A DNA stretch of 64,000 bases from contig CAVTTP010000006.1 in NCBI GenBank assembly GCA_963737705.1, positions 868,001-932,000 on the forward strand. The letters run 5' to 3'. The DNA is from PALSA-607 sp963737705 (lineage in GTDB: Bacteria > Actinomycetota > Actinomycetes > Acidothermales > Acidothermaceae). Below, one piece after another: positions 8,451 to 17,500 of the stretch (within the stretch, counting starts at the first letter, position 1; the number at the start of each line of letters is the position of its first letter). A program made the position numbers and the translations under genes. Below the pieces are notes generated by a model. The model saw nothing but the letters and a program-made list of their open reading frames with translations, made no database searches and had not been told where the DNA came from.

Positions 8451-8624
8451 ATGAGAAAGCCATTGAGGTGCTGGATCGGCCTGCACGCCTGGCACGTTTA
8501 CCACGACCAAACGGTCGACGAGCTCGACACGACGCTGATCGAGTGCACGCGCTGCGGCAAACGCTCGTCGAAGCCGTCGAACACCGCTGCCCGCATCGGA
8601 TGGCCCGGGCACGCAGGCTCGTAG
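8451..8624 (+). CDS. Small zinc-ribbon-like protein (57 aa)
   Basis: A short gene from ATG at 8451 to TAG at 8624. The product starts MRKPLRCWIGLHAWHVYHD and continues to IECTRCGKRSSK. A Cys-Trp-x3-His-x-Trp-x-x-Tyr beginning followed by a CxxC about 25 residues later is the pattern of small zinc-ribbon proteins (DUF1660-like) seen in actinobacteria and phages. It ends 3 bp before the glyoxalase-fold gene, so the two are likely co-translated. Function is unknown; nucleic-acid or metal binding is a guess from the ribbon. Confidence 0.65.
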   Translation: MRKPLRCWIGLHAWHVYHDQTVDELDTTLIECTRCGKRSSKPSNTAARIGWPGHAGS

Positions 8625-8627
8625 TTC

Positions 8628-8999
8628 ATGGGAGTCTTCAAAAGAATCGCGCCGATCTTCCCCGTCCGCGACGTGCGCATCTCTTTGGAATACTACGGCC
8701 GCCTCGGCTTCGCAACGCGCGAGTACGAACAGGGTGGCTACGGCTTCGTAACGCGTGATGGCATCGAGTTTCACGTCGGTGAGACGGCCGATGCTTCGAA
8801 GGCTCGCCCGGCGTCTGCGTACCTGTGGGTCGACGATTCAGACGAGTTGGCGAAGGCGTGGAGCGCTGCAGGGGCAGACGTGAGATTTCCCGAAGACACG
8901 CCGTGGCGACAGCACGAAGGCGTCCTCATTGACCCCGACGGCAACATGATCCGATTCGGCTCGCCAATCAGAACCAAGCCGGCCGCCGACGACCGTTGA
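8628..8999 (+). CDS. VOC-superfamily (glyoxalase/bleomycin-resistance fold) protein
   Basis: 123 residues, one VOC module with the usual beta-alpha-beta pattern: IAPIFPVRDVRISLEYYGRL at the start, DGIEFHVGET in the middle and DPDGNMIRFG at the end. Single-domain members act as dimers, either as metal-dependent lyases/dioxygenases or as drug-binding proteins. The final Glu of the metal triad is not obvious (NMIRFG rather than NxxEF), so this may be a binding protein rather than an enzyme. Three bases separate it from the upstream small zinc-ribbon gene. Confidence 0.85.
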   Translation: MGVFKRIAPIFPVRDVRISLEYYGRLGFATREYEQGGYGFVTRDGIEFHVGETADASKARPASAYLWVDDSDELAKAWSAAGADVRFPEDTPWRQHEGVLIDPDGNMIRFGSPIRTKPAADDR

Positions 9000-9027
9000 A
9001 GCCCAACGCGTGCACGCGGGCTTGGCA

Positions 9028-9285
9028 TCAACGCTTCGGAGTGGCCTTGGCACCCGACATGACGGCGCGGCTCGCGCGCCACGACATCACGGAGCGGTCC
9101 GACGCCGCCGACATGATCGAGCCGAAGCTCGCGAACGAGCCGATTGAGAACGCCGACGCGAACGATCCGATGCTGCCGATCGAGAGCATCGAACCGACCG
9201 AGCCGATGGACAGGATCGATCCGCGAGATCCGATGCTCAGGATCGAGCCTTCAGACCTGATGGACAACAGGGAGCGCTGTGGCAT
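9028..9285 (-). CDS. LSIGSxGS nonapeptide-repeat protein
   Basis: 85 residues made mainly of a nine-residue repeat, x-L-S-I-G-S-x-G-S (ILSIGSRGS, ILSIGSVGS, MLSIGSIGS, then degenerate FASAFSIGS). The tail is basic and Trp/Ser-rich (VMSWRASRAVMSGAK). Similar SIGS-repeat small proteins are, as far as I recall, scattered in actinobacteria without an assigned function. The spacing of small and hydrophobic residues could form a beta-solenoid or amyloid-like stack. The opposite strand is also open (8996-9298) and gives an Asp/Pro/Ile-rich repeat product, so the coding strand is not proven. I prefer this strand for its ATG start and regular repeat. Confidence 0.5.
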   Translation of the reverse strand: MPQRSLLSIRSEGSILSIGSRGSILSIGSVGSMLSIGSIGSFASAFSIGSFASFGSIMSAASDRSVMSWRASRAVMSGAKATPKR

Positions 9286-9322
9286 GCACCCATCATGACG
9301 CCGGCGCCCGCCAGCTGCCTCC

Positions 9323-9384
9323 GATGATCATGGGGAAATGGGGCACTTCCGAGCTCCTGAGGCCCCCATTTCTCCATGATCATC
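9323..9384 (-). terminator. 21-bp stem hairpin downstream of LAL regulator
   Basis: Arms at 9323-9343 and 9364-9384 pair along 21 positions with a single G-T wobble (GATGATCATGGGGAAATGGG and its complement), around a 20-base loop. It lies 18 bp beyond the stop of the LAL gene at 9403, as expected for a terminator, though without a T-run. The long stem could also be a dispersed palindromic element. Confidence 0.6.
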
Positions 9385-9402
9385 GAACGGGGGCGTGATG
9401 GG

Positions 9403-12243
9403 TTAGCCGAGGTTGGCGAGATCCACCCGGCCGCGGATCTCGAGCTTTCGGTAGATGGTCGCCAGATGGCTCTCCACCGTGCGCGGACTCAGGAACAGCT
9501 CTGCGGCGATTTCCTTGTTGTTGCGACCGGCCGCGGCCAGTGTCGCGACCCGCTCCTCGGCGAGGGTCAGCTTCGCGCCGCTTCGCGTCCCATCGAGCCG
9601 GCGCAACTCGTCGTCCGCCACCTGCTGCCATGACGCCGCGCCGAGAGCAGCGAAAGCCACGACCGCACCTTGAAGGCTCGCCCGCGCGGTGACCTTGGCC
9701 CGCATCCGTCTCTGCACCTGGCCGAGGGCGAGCAGACTGCGAGGCAGTTCCAGCGGCAGCGGCGACGATCGGTGGGCCTCGACCGCGGCCTCAAGTGCAG
9801 CGACCGCCGAATCAAGGTCACCCTGCGCGGCGAACGACAGCCCGTCGATTCGAAAGCCGACGCCCACAAGTGTCGGTCGGCCCAGCCGTGCGCCGAGTTC
9901 GCGCTGTTCCGCCGCAATGTCGCCGGCCCGGGAGAACTCGCCCGCGACGATCAGGGCCTGACCGAAGTCACCCTCCATCCGTTGCCGTCGTCCGGGCTCG
10001 CGGATGCCGAGGCTCGATGCGGCCGCCCACGCCTGCTCAAGATGCTCAAGCGCGCGAGTAGCGTCGCCGCGTAGTAGAGCTGCTAGTCCGAGAACATGCT
10101 GGTACACAACGGTTTTCTTCGAAACAGCGCGACTATTGCTTCCTGCGAGTTGGCCAAGAACCAGTTCGCTCGCAGCCGCGATATCGCCGGTCAGAACGCC
10201 AAGAAGCGCCTTGGCCGCGTACAGAGATGCCGGCGCAACACCGCCAGCTTGAGCCAGCCCTTCGTCGGCTGCCGCGAGTGCTGCTGGGTAGTTTCCGGCC
10301 CAACACTCGGTAAGCGCCAGATGCCCAAGCAGCGCGGGCACCGAACCGTCGTCGCCTTCAGTGCGCGCGACACCGAGTGCGTGGAGTAGCTCGATGCGCG
10401 CACCATCGAGATCGTCGACAAGTTTGAGTTGATAGGCGCGAATGCTGCGAGCTCGATTGAGGACCGGCGTCGCGTGCGGCTGCACAAGTTGATGCCGCGC
10501 CTCGGCTGCCTCCGCGCGATCGAATAGATCGGAAGACAGTCCCTGCCCGGCGTCGAGATGATCCTCGGCGAGATACACGAGCGCGGTAGACAACGCCCCC
10601 GGATCGGTGTCGCCGAGCCCGTCGAACAGTGCGATCGATTCGCGAGCGAGGTCGCCACGACTGGTGCCGCGGCCGTCTCCCACGTCGGCGGCACACGCAA
10701 GTGCCACTGCGCGAACGCGTGAGGACGCCGACGGGTCGTCGAGTAGGGCACGTAGCAAGTCCTGTGCGGCCGACTGCCCACGCACCCAATACGTCGACTC
10801 GACCAGCAGCGGCAGCAGATTCGGCCATTCCGAATCCGAGGGACCGTCCGAAACGATGAGCTCGGCCAACTCACAACAGCGCACGAGGTCGCCAGCGGAG
10901 AAACGCAACTCAGCAGCAGCAAGCCGACGTCGAGAGACGGCGGTCCGATCGGCAACCGGAGTCAACGCGATTGCGAGTTCGACGAGCTCGGTGGCTGCTG
11001 CGGTCGCCCCGCGCAGCCGCGCGGATGAAGCGCCAACCTCCAACGATTGAGCGACCTCGGAATCCGGATCGCCGTCGGTGGCCAGCGCGAGGTGTCGGGC
11101 GCGTTGTTCTGGATCAGCAGTGACGTCGGCAAGCCGCCGATGCAGCCGATGTCGTTGCCCTGGCGACTCTGCCGACAACGCGGCAGAACCGAGCAACGGA
11201 TGAGTCGGACGCAGTCGGCCTGCGCTTTCGGTAACGAGGTCGGCGGCCACTGCGGCGTCGATTGCCGCGTCGGCGTCGATGACCGTGCCCTCGAGCCCGC
11301 GTCGCGTCGCACCCCACGTCGGTCGCGACAATGCAGCAACGACCAACAGAGCGGCGCGCGCATCGTCAGACTGCAGTGAGAGCTTGCGGGCGAGCAGGAT
11401 CGCCATCGACTCGGGCACCGGCAGACCGTCGCCGGGCGACGGCCCAGCGCCGCGCACAAGACCAGCAGATTGCAGAGTTCTGCCAAGCTCCAACGCCCAA
11501 AACGGATTTCCGCCAGCAGCGGCAACGATCGCTCGCTCGTCGCTGCTCGATCGAAGCGTCCCGAGCTGCAACCGTAAGAGTTGTAAGAGGTCTGCATCGG
11601 GTAGCGGCCCCAATACCATCACCGTCGGCGAGAGTCCCGAAAGTGAGTCGACGACCACGCGGGCGTCAGCGTGATCGGACGACGAGGCTCCGGCGACATC
11701 GGCCGTGCGGCGGGTCACCAGTACTGAAACATGCTCACCCCGCAGCCGCCGTAACGCGAAGGCGAGAACTTCGGCGCTTGCGCGATCCAGCCACTGCACG
11801 TCGTCGATCGCCAAGAGCACGGCCGCGTCGGCAGACAGCAGCCGCAGCAACGCGAGTACGGCCGCACCGATCTCGCGTTCGTTGGGCGGCACACCGGCAG
11901 GTACGCGTCGCAGCAAAGCCACCTCAAGGGCTGTCCGTTGCGGAGTCTCAAGCCCTGGCAGCAACGCGTCGGCCACCGGATCGAGCAGGTCACCAAGGCC
12001 AGCGAAGGACATCCGAGCCTCTGATTGCGCAGGCCGCACCGACAACACGACGTCGCCGCGCCGCATTGCTTCGGTGACTCCCGCACCCCACAGCGTCGAC
12101 TTCCCGATGCCAGCTTCACCCTCGATGACGAGCGCGGCCGGAGTACCAGAACTCAAGAACGCGGCTACGGCGTCGGATTCCGCCTGCCGACAAGCCGTCA
12201 CGACGGAAAGGGCATGGGCAGCGGCCGGGACCGTTCCTGTCAT
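9403..12243 (-). CDS. LAL-type LuxR transcriptional regulator (ATPase)
   Basis: 946 residues from the ATG at 12243. Large ATP-binding LuxR (LAL/MalT-like) regulators join an N-terminal STAND-type ATPase, a helical TPR-like sensor region and a C-terminal LuxR helix-turn-helix. Here Walker A is GEAGIGKST (residues 41-49), Walker B LLAIDDVQWLD (about 140), and the HTH covers the last 60 residues (LTLAEERVATLAAAGRNNKE, then SPRTVESHLATIYRKLEIRG). The middle is long, Ala/Leu-rich and helical. It is transcribed away from the DUF4242 gene across a 172-bp gap and ends in a strong hairpin. The inducer and targets are unknown. It is more distant from the tandem LAL pair at 14504-20646 than these are from each other. 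Confidence 0.9.
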   Translation of the reverse strand: MTGTVPAAAHALSVVTACRQAESDAVAAFLSSGTPAALVIEGEAGIGKSTLWGAGVTEAMRRGDVVLSVRPAQSEARMSFAGLGDLLDPVADALLPGLETPQRTALEVALLRRVPAGVPPNEREIGAAVLALLRLLSADAAVLLAIDDVQWLDRASAEVLAFALRRLRGEHVSVLVTRRTADVAGASSSDHADARVVVDSLSGLSPTVMVLGPLPDADLLQLLRLQLGTLRSSSDERAIVAAAGGNPFWALELGRTLQSAGLVRGAGPSPGDGLPVPESMAILLARKLSLQSDDARAALLVVAALSRPTWGATRRGLEGTVIDADAAIDAAVAADLVTESAGRLRPTHPLLGSAALSAESPGQRHRLHRRLADVTADPEQRARHLALATDGDPDSEVAQSLEVGASSARLRGATAAATELVELAIALTPVADRTAVSRRRLAAAELRFSAGDLVRCCELAELIVSDGPSDSEWPNLLPLLVESTYWVRGQSAAQDLLRALLDDPSASSRVRAVALACAADVGDGRGTSRGDLARESIALFDGLGDTDPGALSTALVYLAEDHLDAGQGLSSDLFDRAEAAEARHQLVQPHATPVLNRARSIRAYQLKLVDDLDGARIELLHALGVARTEGDDGSVPALLGHLALTECWAGNYPAALAAADEGLAQAGGVAPASLYAAKALLGVLTGDIAAASELVLGQLAGSNSRAVSKKTVVYQHVLGLAALLRGDATRALEHLEQAWAAASSLGIREPGRRQRMEGDFGQALIVAGEFSRAGDIAAEQRELGARLGRPTLVGVGFRIDGLSFAAQGDLDSAVAALEAAVEAHRSSPLPLELPRSLLALGQVQRRMRAKVTARASLQGAVVAFAALGAASWQQVADDELRRLDGTRSGAKLTLAEERVATLAAAGRNNKEIAAELFLSPRTVESHLATIYRKLEIRGRVDLANLG

Positions 12244-12415
12244 AGGTGTCACGACCCGTCGGGCGCCGCGGCGCACCTATCGCTGGTCGCGATCAGTGTC
12301 ACAGCCTGCTCGCCGTCTTCAGTGTTGCAGTCAGGTCAAGCGTGTGTCATCTACGTACCAAGACCAGTCCTTCTACGGATACGGACGACCGTCCCGCTGC
12401 CTAGCGTCAGCCGAT

Positions 12416-12673
12416 GTGAGCACTTACCTGATCCAGCGTCCCGTCGGGGCCGGCGAGGTCGCCGAACTCGGAGCCGAAGTCGCGGCAATCCAAGCCGCTG
12501 CATTGGCGATGACGGCGACCGGACTGCCGGTGAAGGTCCTGCACACGACCTACGTGCCTGCCGATCAAACCTGCCTTTGCCTGGTGGACGCCGATGATGC
12601 GGCGACCGTCATGGAGGCTCTGCGACGCGCTGGCGCAACCGCGGCCAGAGTGCTACCTGCTCTCGCCCTCTGA
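12416..12673 (+). CDS. DUF4242 (SCO4226-like) small protein
   Basis: 85 residues starting at GTG 12416. It opens STYLIQRPVGAGEVAELGAE and has the family core ALAMTATGLPVKVLHTTYVPADQTCLCLVDADD followed by RRAGATAARVLPA, written here in parts. DUF4242 proteins have a ferredoxin-like fold; the Streptomyces member SCO4226 was described as nickel binding. It ends 16 bp before the lipoprotein gene and is divergent from the LAL regulator, which might control it. The start was chosen because the residues upstream do not fit the family. Confidence 0.72.
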   Translation: MSTYLIQRPVGAGEVAELGAEVAAIQAAALAMTATGLPVKVLHTTYVPADQTCLCLVDADDAATVMEALRRAGATAARVLPALAL

Positions 12674-12689
12674 CACGAGGAGACCCACG

Positions 12690-13319
12690 ATGACCTTCAC
12701 CACTCGACGTCCAGCAAGCATCGTCGTTGGCATCGCTGTGCTATGCGTGTGCCTCGCTTCTTGCTCAGCCAAGAGCAGCAGCACACAAGCCGCAGCCGGG
12801 ACGTCGACAGCTGCCGTAGCCGCAGTCGCTGCAAGCAATGCGCCGGCGCAAGCTAGTGCGCCCGCCGCGAGCGCCGTGGCAGTTGACAGCGCCGTGGCAG
12901 TTGACAGCGCGGCGCCGGCGCGCGGCTCGATCGATCCGTGCAGCTTGTTGACCGACGCCGAGGCGAGCACCGCACTCGGCGGGCCGGCCGCGCACGCGGT
13001 TGCTGATCCGAAGACCGGCATCGGCACGTCCGACCTGCCTGTGACAGAAAACCGCTGCAGCTACAACCTCATCACCAGCGACCAGTCGGGTCACGAGATC
13101 TACATCGGAGTTTTCGCCGGTGCGAACCGTCAGTACTTCGACGAGACGGCGAACGACTCCGACCACTCAGCAATGCCCGGTCTCGGCGACTCCGCAACGG
13201 TCGAGAACCACAGCGATGTCTTCGTGTTCAGCAAGGGAACCATGATCGAGGTCTACGGCAGCCTCGGCGACGGTGACCAGCTACAACAGATCGCCAAGCT
13301 CGCGATCGCCAAGTTGTAA
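12690..13319 (+). CDS. DUF3558-like lipoprotein
   Basis: 209 residues from the ATG at 12690, behind a good GAGGAG site. The N terminus is a lipoprotein signal with lipobox LASC (Cys at about residue 22). A Ser/Ala-rich linker with a duplicated AVAVDSAVAVDSA motif follows. The folded domain starts at IDPCSLLTDAEASTALGG, the PCxLL(T)xxE opening of DUF3558, and contains NRCSYN and GDSATVEN. It is anchored on the outer face of the membrane; no activity is assigned. A second, longer lipoprotein with a similar domain follows after 36 bp, so the two are likely co-expressed. Confidence 0.82.
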   Translation: MTFTTRRPASIVVGIAVLCVCLASCSAKSSSTQAAAGTSTAAVAAVAASNAPAQASAPAASAVAVDSAVAVDSAAPARGSIDPCSLLTDAEASTALGGPAAHAVADPKTGIGTSDLPVTENRCSYNLITSDQSGHEIYIGVFAGANRQYFDETANDSDHSAMPGLGDSATVENHSDVFVFSKGTMIEVYGSLGDGDQLQQIAKLAIAKL

Positions 13320-13355
13320 ACCCGCCACCAAAACCATTTCTCTGAAGGGCTCACC

Positions 13356-14357
13356 ATGAACACTGCACGTACCCTGCGTCTCGCCCCGATTGCATTGGTC
13401 GTCGGTGCGATGGTCATGGTGAGCGGTTGCAACAGCAGCAAGACCGCATCCACCGCAACCACCGCAACAGCGGCCGATTCAGCTGCGGCCAATGCATCCG
13501 TTGCCGATTCGGCGGCGCCAGTCGACTCAGCAGCGCCGGTCGACTCAGCAGCACCGGTAAAAGCGACCGGGGGCGGAAAGTTCTGCACCGAACTCGCGAC
13601 CGCGATGAACTCCTCAGCTGCCTCCGCGGCTACGGCTGGTACTGATCCAAAGACAGAGATCCTCGCGGCGCGCGCAGCCACCAACAAGATCGTCGGTGAC
13701 GCACCGGCGGCGATCAAGTCGGATGTGCAGCTGCTCGTTAAGGCGTCGAACACCATGTACGACGCGCTGGCCAAGGTGAACTACGACTACAGCAAACTCA
13801 CCGCAGCCGATACTGCGGGTCTGTCAGCACCAGACGTGGCCGCCGCTGAACAACACTTGCAGGACTACGTCAAAGGAACGTGTGGCATCGACCTGGGTGG
13901 CGGTGGAGCTGCTGCCGCCAGCGCATCCGCTGCAGCCGCTGCGGGTGGCAACGATGCGGCGTCAGGTTCAGATGCTGCGGCCAGCGGGTCGGCATGCGAC
14001 CTGGCGACAGTCGCCGAAGTCAGTGCCGGAGCGGGGAAGCCGATGAAGCTCACCGGCGGCGCGGGCACGATCTGCACCTACGGCGGCGTCGACGACCCGA
14101 GCTTCTTTGTTTACGTGCAGGTCTACAACGATCAGGACGCCATGGCGACACCGCTCGGAATCGAGAGCGGCAGCGACCACATCGACGGGTTGGGCGACGA
14201 CGCGTTCTTCAACAAGACCACCGGCGAAGTGTTTGTTCGCAAGGGAGACCGCGGCTTCAGCTACACGCTTCCGTCCCTGAACAACCTCACGACCAGCCCG
14301 GACGCCATTGAGGCCAACATGGTCGCCCTCGCCAAGGCAGCAGCCGCCCGCTTCTAG
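13356..14357 (+). CDS. Two-domain lipoprotein with DUF3558-like C terminus
   Basis: 333 residues. The lipobox is VSGC (Cys at about residue 26) after a typical signal. A low-complexity linker repeats DSAAPV three times (about residues 54-71), encoded by an 18-bp tandem repeat. A helical domain (about 75-175; FCTELATAMNSSAASAATAG, then LLVKASNTMYDALAKVNYD) precedes a Gly/Ala/Ser linker. The last 120 residues (SACDLATVAEVSAGAGKPMK, TICTYGG, GLGDDAFFN) resemble the preceding lipoprotein's DUF3558-like domain. AAGGG lies before the ATG. It ends in a bidirectional terminator shared with the convergent LAL gene. Function unknown. Confidence 0.8.
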   Translation: MNTARTLRLAPIALVVGAMVMVSGCNSSKTASTATTATAADSAAANASVADSAAPVDSAAPVDSAAPVKATGGGKFCTELATAMNSSAASAATAGTDPKTEILAARAATNKIVGDAPAAIKSDVQLLVKASNTMYDALAKVNYDYSKLTAADTAGLSAPDVAAAEQHLQDYVKGTCGIDLGGGGAAAASASAAAAAGGNDAASGSDAAASGSACDLATVAEVSAGAGKPMKLTGGAGTICTYGGVDDPSFFVYVQVYNDQDAMATPLGIESGSDHIDGLGDDAFFNKTTGEVFVRKGDRGFSYTLPSLNNLTTSPDAIEANMVALAKAAAARF

Positions 14358-14382
14358 CCACCACTAACCGCCGGCCACCTAC

Positions 14383-14458
14383 GCCACTTCGCATCCCTGG
14401 TGGTTGTGATTTCGGCCCGATTCGGGTCTGGACGCAACCACTCGGGATGCGAAGTGGC
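14383..14458. terminator. Bidirectional hairpin between convergent genes
   Basis: Arms GCCACTTCGCATCCC (14383-14397) and GGGATGCGAAGTGGC (14444-14458) are perfectly complementary. After two mismatches a further seven bases pair (TGGTTG side with CAACCA side), giving a stem of about 22 pairs around a 28-base loop. It sits between the ends of the lipoprotein gene and the LAL gene and can serve both strands. Confidence 0.75.
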
Positions 14459-14470
14459 TGGGCTGGGCCA

Positions 14471-14522
14471 GCGGACGGCGGTGGGTTAGCGGACGGCGGT
14501 GGGTTAGCGGACGGCGGTGGGT
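14471..14522 (-). repeat. 18-bp tandem repeat (2.9 copies) over the LAL stop codon
   Basis: The unit GCGGACGGCGGTGGGTTA occurs at 14471-14488 and 14489-14506, with 16 bases of a third copy at 14507-14522. On the coding (minus) strand each full unit reads stop, Pro, Thr, Ala, Val, Arg, so the gene's last codons and its TAA are duplicated downstream in the same frame. Confidence 0.9.
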
Positions 14523-17500
14523 GCGGGTGAGGGGCGGCCGCTGCCGAGTCCGTGCGCTTGGCCTACTCGGCCTGCCTCGACGCGATTGGTGACATCGAGT
14601 TTGTGCAGCACGTTCGACACGTGGACGCTCGCCGTCTTCTTGCTAATGAACAGCGCTTCGGCGATCTCACGATCGGTCATCCCGTCCGCTAACTGACCCA
14701 AGATCTCTAGCTCCCGCGGCGTCAACCCAAGTGAGTCCGCGGGAGACGATGGCAACACCACGGCGTCGGAAAGCGTAATGCGCGCACGCTGGGCGAGCTG
14801 CTCGATGTGTGTACGCAACGGGATCGCGTCGATCCGCGAAGCCGTCGCAAACGCAGCCTGCAAACAAGCCTCAGCCTCTCGCCGTCCAACTCGATTCTCT
14901 AGCAATGCCTCTGCCTGCCGCCACTGGCAATACGCGGCCCGATACGGCTCGTGAGCCTTCTCCCATAAGGAAACAGCCACCGCCCACAGCGAAGGGTCTG
15001 ACCGCGAAAGTCGGGACTGTTCAGCGGCGCACATCGCGATGCAGGCCATCGCCTGTGGCGCGCGCAAACCGGCGCCGCCGTCAACCGGTCGGTTGGCCTC
15101 ACGGATCAGGTCGGCCGCGAGAGTCTGGGCAGTATCAAGATCCGTTTGTCGGCCTCGGGTTCGGTCGTCGGCCGCTCGGTCGGCGAGAGCCCGCACGCCC
15201 AACGCACACATATGCGCACGACGTGACGCATCGTCGGTCGCCGTCACGAGCGCGAGAGCACGTTCGACGGCGGCGTATGCGTCGTCGGGTAGGCCTCGCT
15301 CCAGGGCCAACTCGGCAGTCTCCATGTAGAGGAGTCCGCGGGTCTGAATGTCGTTGAGGTTGACCGTCAACAGTTCCGCGTCAGCCAGCAGTCGGGCAGC
15401 TTCGTCGAGTCGGCCGCGACGAATTGCAATGATCGCGGGGATGAGTTGTGGCGCGACGTCGGTGGTGCCGACTCCTCTGCGCCCCCAATTCGCCAGTATC
15501 GCTTGAGCTTCCTCGTACCGGCTAAGCCGAACGAGCGCCCACGCGCCGTTGATGACAACGCCGTTGAGCCTGGGGAATCCGCGTTGCTCGCCGGCCACCC
15601 GACTCTCGTGCACCAGGTCTACGGCTGCCTCGAGGTCGCCCCAATCGGTGAGCACGTGGCCGAGATTGATGAAGGCCCGGTCGAGATCCCATGCGTTGCC
15701 GACCTCTAGTGCAATGGTGAGTGCCTCACGCAGCAACTTGATGCCCTCATCAGGATGTCCAAGGTCGGCGCGGCAGACCCCCAACGTATTCAGCGCGTGC
15801 CCTTCGACGGCTCGCGCACGGACGGCTCTCGCCACTGCGATTGCCTCGTGGCAGCGAGCCTCGGACTCCGCGTTACGCGCGACGAGCATGAGCCAGCGAC
15901 CCTCCTCGGCGAGGATGCGGGCGAGCTCGGCTGACGGTGGATCCTTGGGCAGCATCGCGGCCGCGACTCGGTACGCATCGAAGGCTGCTTGCGAATCACC
16001 GAGTGCCCATTGGTGGCGGCCGAGCAACGTGTAATACCGCGCCGCACCGAACGGATCTGCGGCCGCGTCCGTGCTGTCGATCGCCGCCTGCGCCAGCTCG
16101 AGCGCACGTTGTCCCGCACCAGCGAAGTGAGCCACTTCGGAGACTTTCGCGAGCAACTGCACACGGTCGGTCGTGGCATCGGCCGGCATGCGATCGACTG
16201 CAGACAACGCGTGCTCAAGATGCACGAGCGCCTCGGGGAAGGCCCACACCGCTTCAGCCGCATCGGCGGCTGTGAGTGACGTGGCCAGTGTCTCTGGCCA
16301 CTCACCGGCTGCCCACCAGTGACCGGCGAGTTCCGCGACGCGGTGTCCGGGTCCTGACGCTCCGAGCGACGGATCTGCCGTCAACGTTGCCGCCAGGGCG
16401 CGATGCAACCGGCGCGTTTCGCCAGGCAGCATCGCTGCATACACGGCTTCGCGCAGCAACGCGTGCCGGAAGCGGTAGCCACCTACAGCGGCGTCGACGA
16501 CGAGAATCTGACGATCGACGGCTTCCGCCAGAGCAAGGTCAAGAGCGTCAGAATCGAGGATGTCGAGGGCAGCCACCAGACGGTCAGTGACCGTCGTCCC
16601 CGCCGTTGCAATGACTCGAAGCAGTTGCTGCGTCGGCTTCGAAAGGGCCTCGACGCGGCTCAGGATCACGCCTTGCAACTCGGGCGACAACGACGGGTCG
16701 TCGCGGGCCGCGATGAGTTCTTCGGCGAAGAACGGATTGCCTTGCGAACGGGCCCACACGCCATCGGCGAGCGCCCAGTTCGGCTGCTGACCGAGAATCG
16801 CACCGATCAGGGCCGCGGTCTCGTCGCGGTCGAGTCCACCTAGACGCAGGTGCGTCGTGCGCGGGTGTCGCGTCAGCTCGGTGAGCCAACCGTGTAGCGG
16901 GTGATCGCGTACGACCTCTTCGGCCCGGTACGTAACAACGATGAGTGCCTTGGCATCGGTCAGGTTGCGGACCAGGTATCCGAGCAGTTCGGCGCTCGCG
17001 GAGTCGGCCCAATGCACGTCTTCGAAGACAACCACGACGGGCGTCTCGATCGCGGTCTTGATGACGAAGGTGAGGATCGATTCGAACAAGCGCGTCTTCG
17101 CGAACTCATCGACGGGCAGCACCTCGCCTGAGGTGTCGATGCCCAGCCCTCGCGTTACGGCACCGACAATGTCGCCGCTTGGCTCCGAAAGCTGGCTGAG
17201 CACATCGCGCACGATGCCGACGATCGGCGCGTAGGGGAGTCCGCCGCTGTCGGTTGGGACGCACACGCCGGTTGCGACGAGCGCATGTTCGCGGGCTAGC
17301 GAACTGAACTCTTCGACGAGTCGCGTCTTACCGACCCCGGCGTCACCGCCGATGAGCACCGTCGTCGTCCGACCGTTACTTACTTGTTCGAATGCAGCCG
17401 TGAGAACTGCGAGCTGCTCGACGCGGCCGACGAACTGTGCAGACGAGACCCGACCCCCCACAGCTTCACCCGTCCCCATGCGCCCGCTCGACTGACCAGA

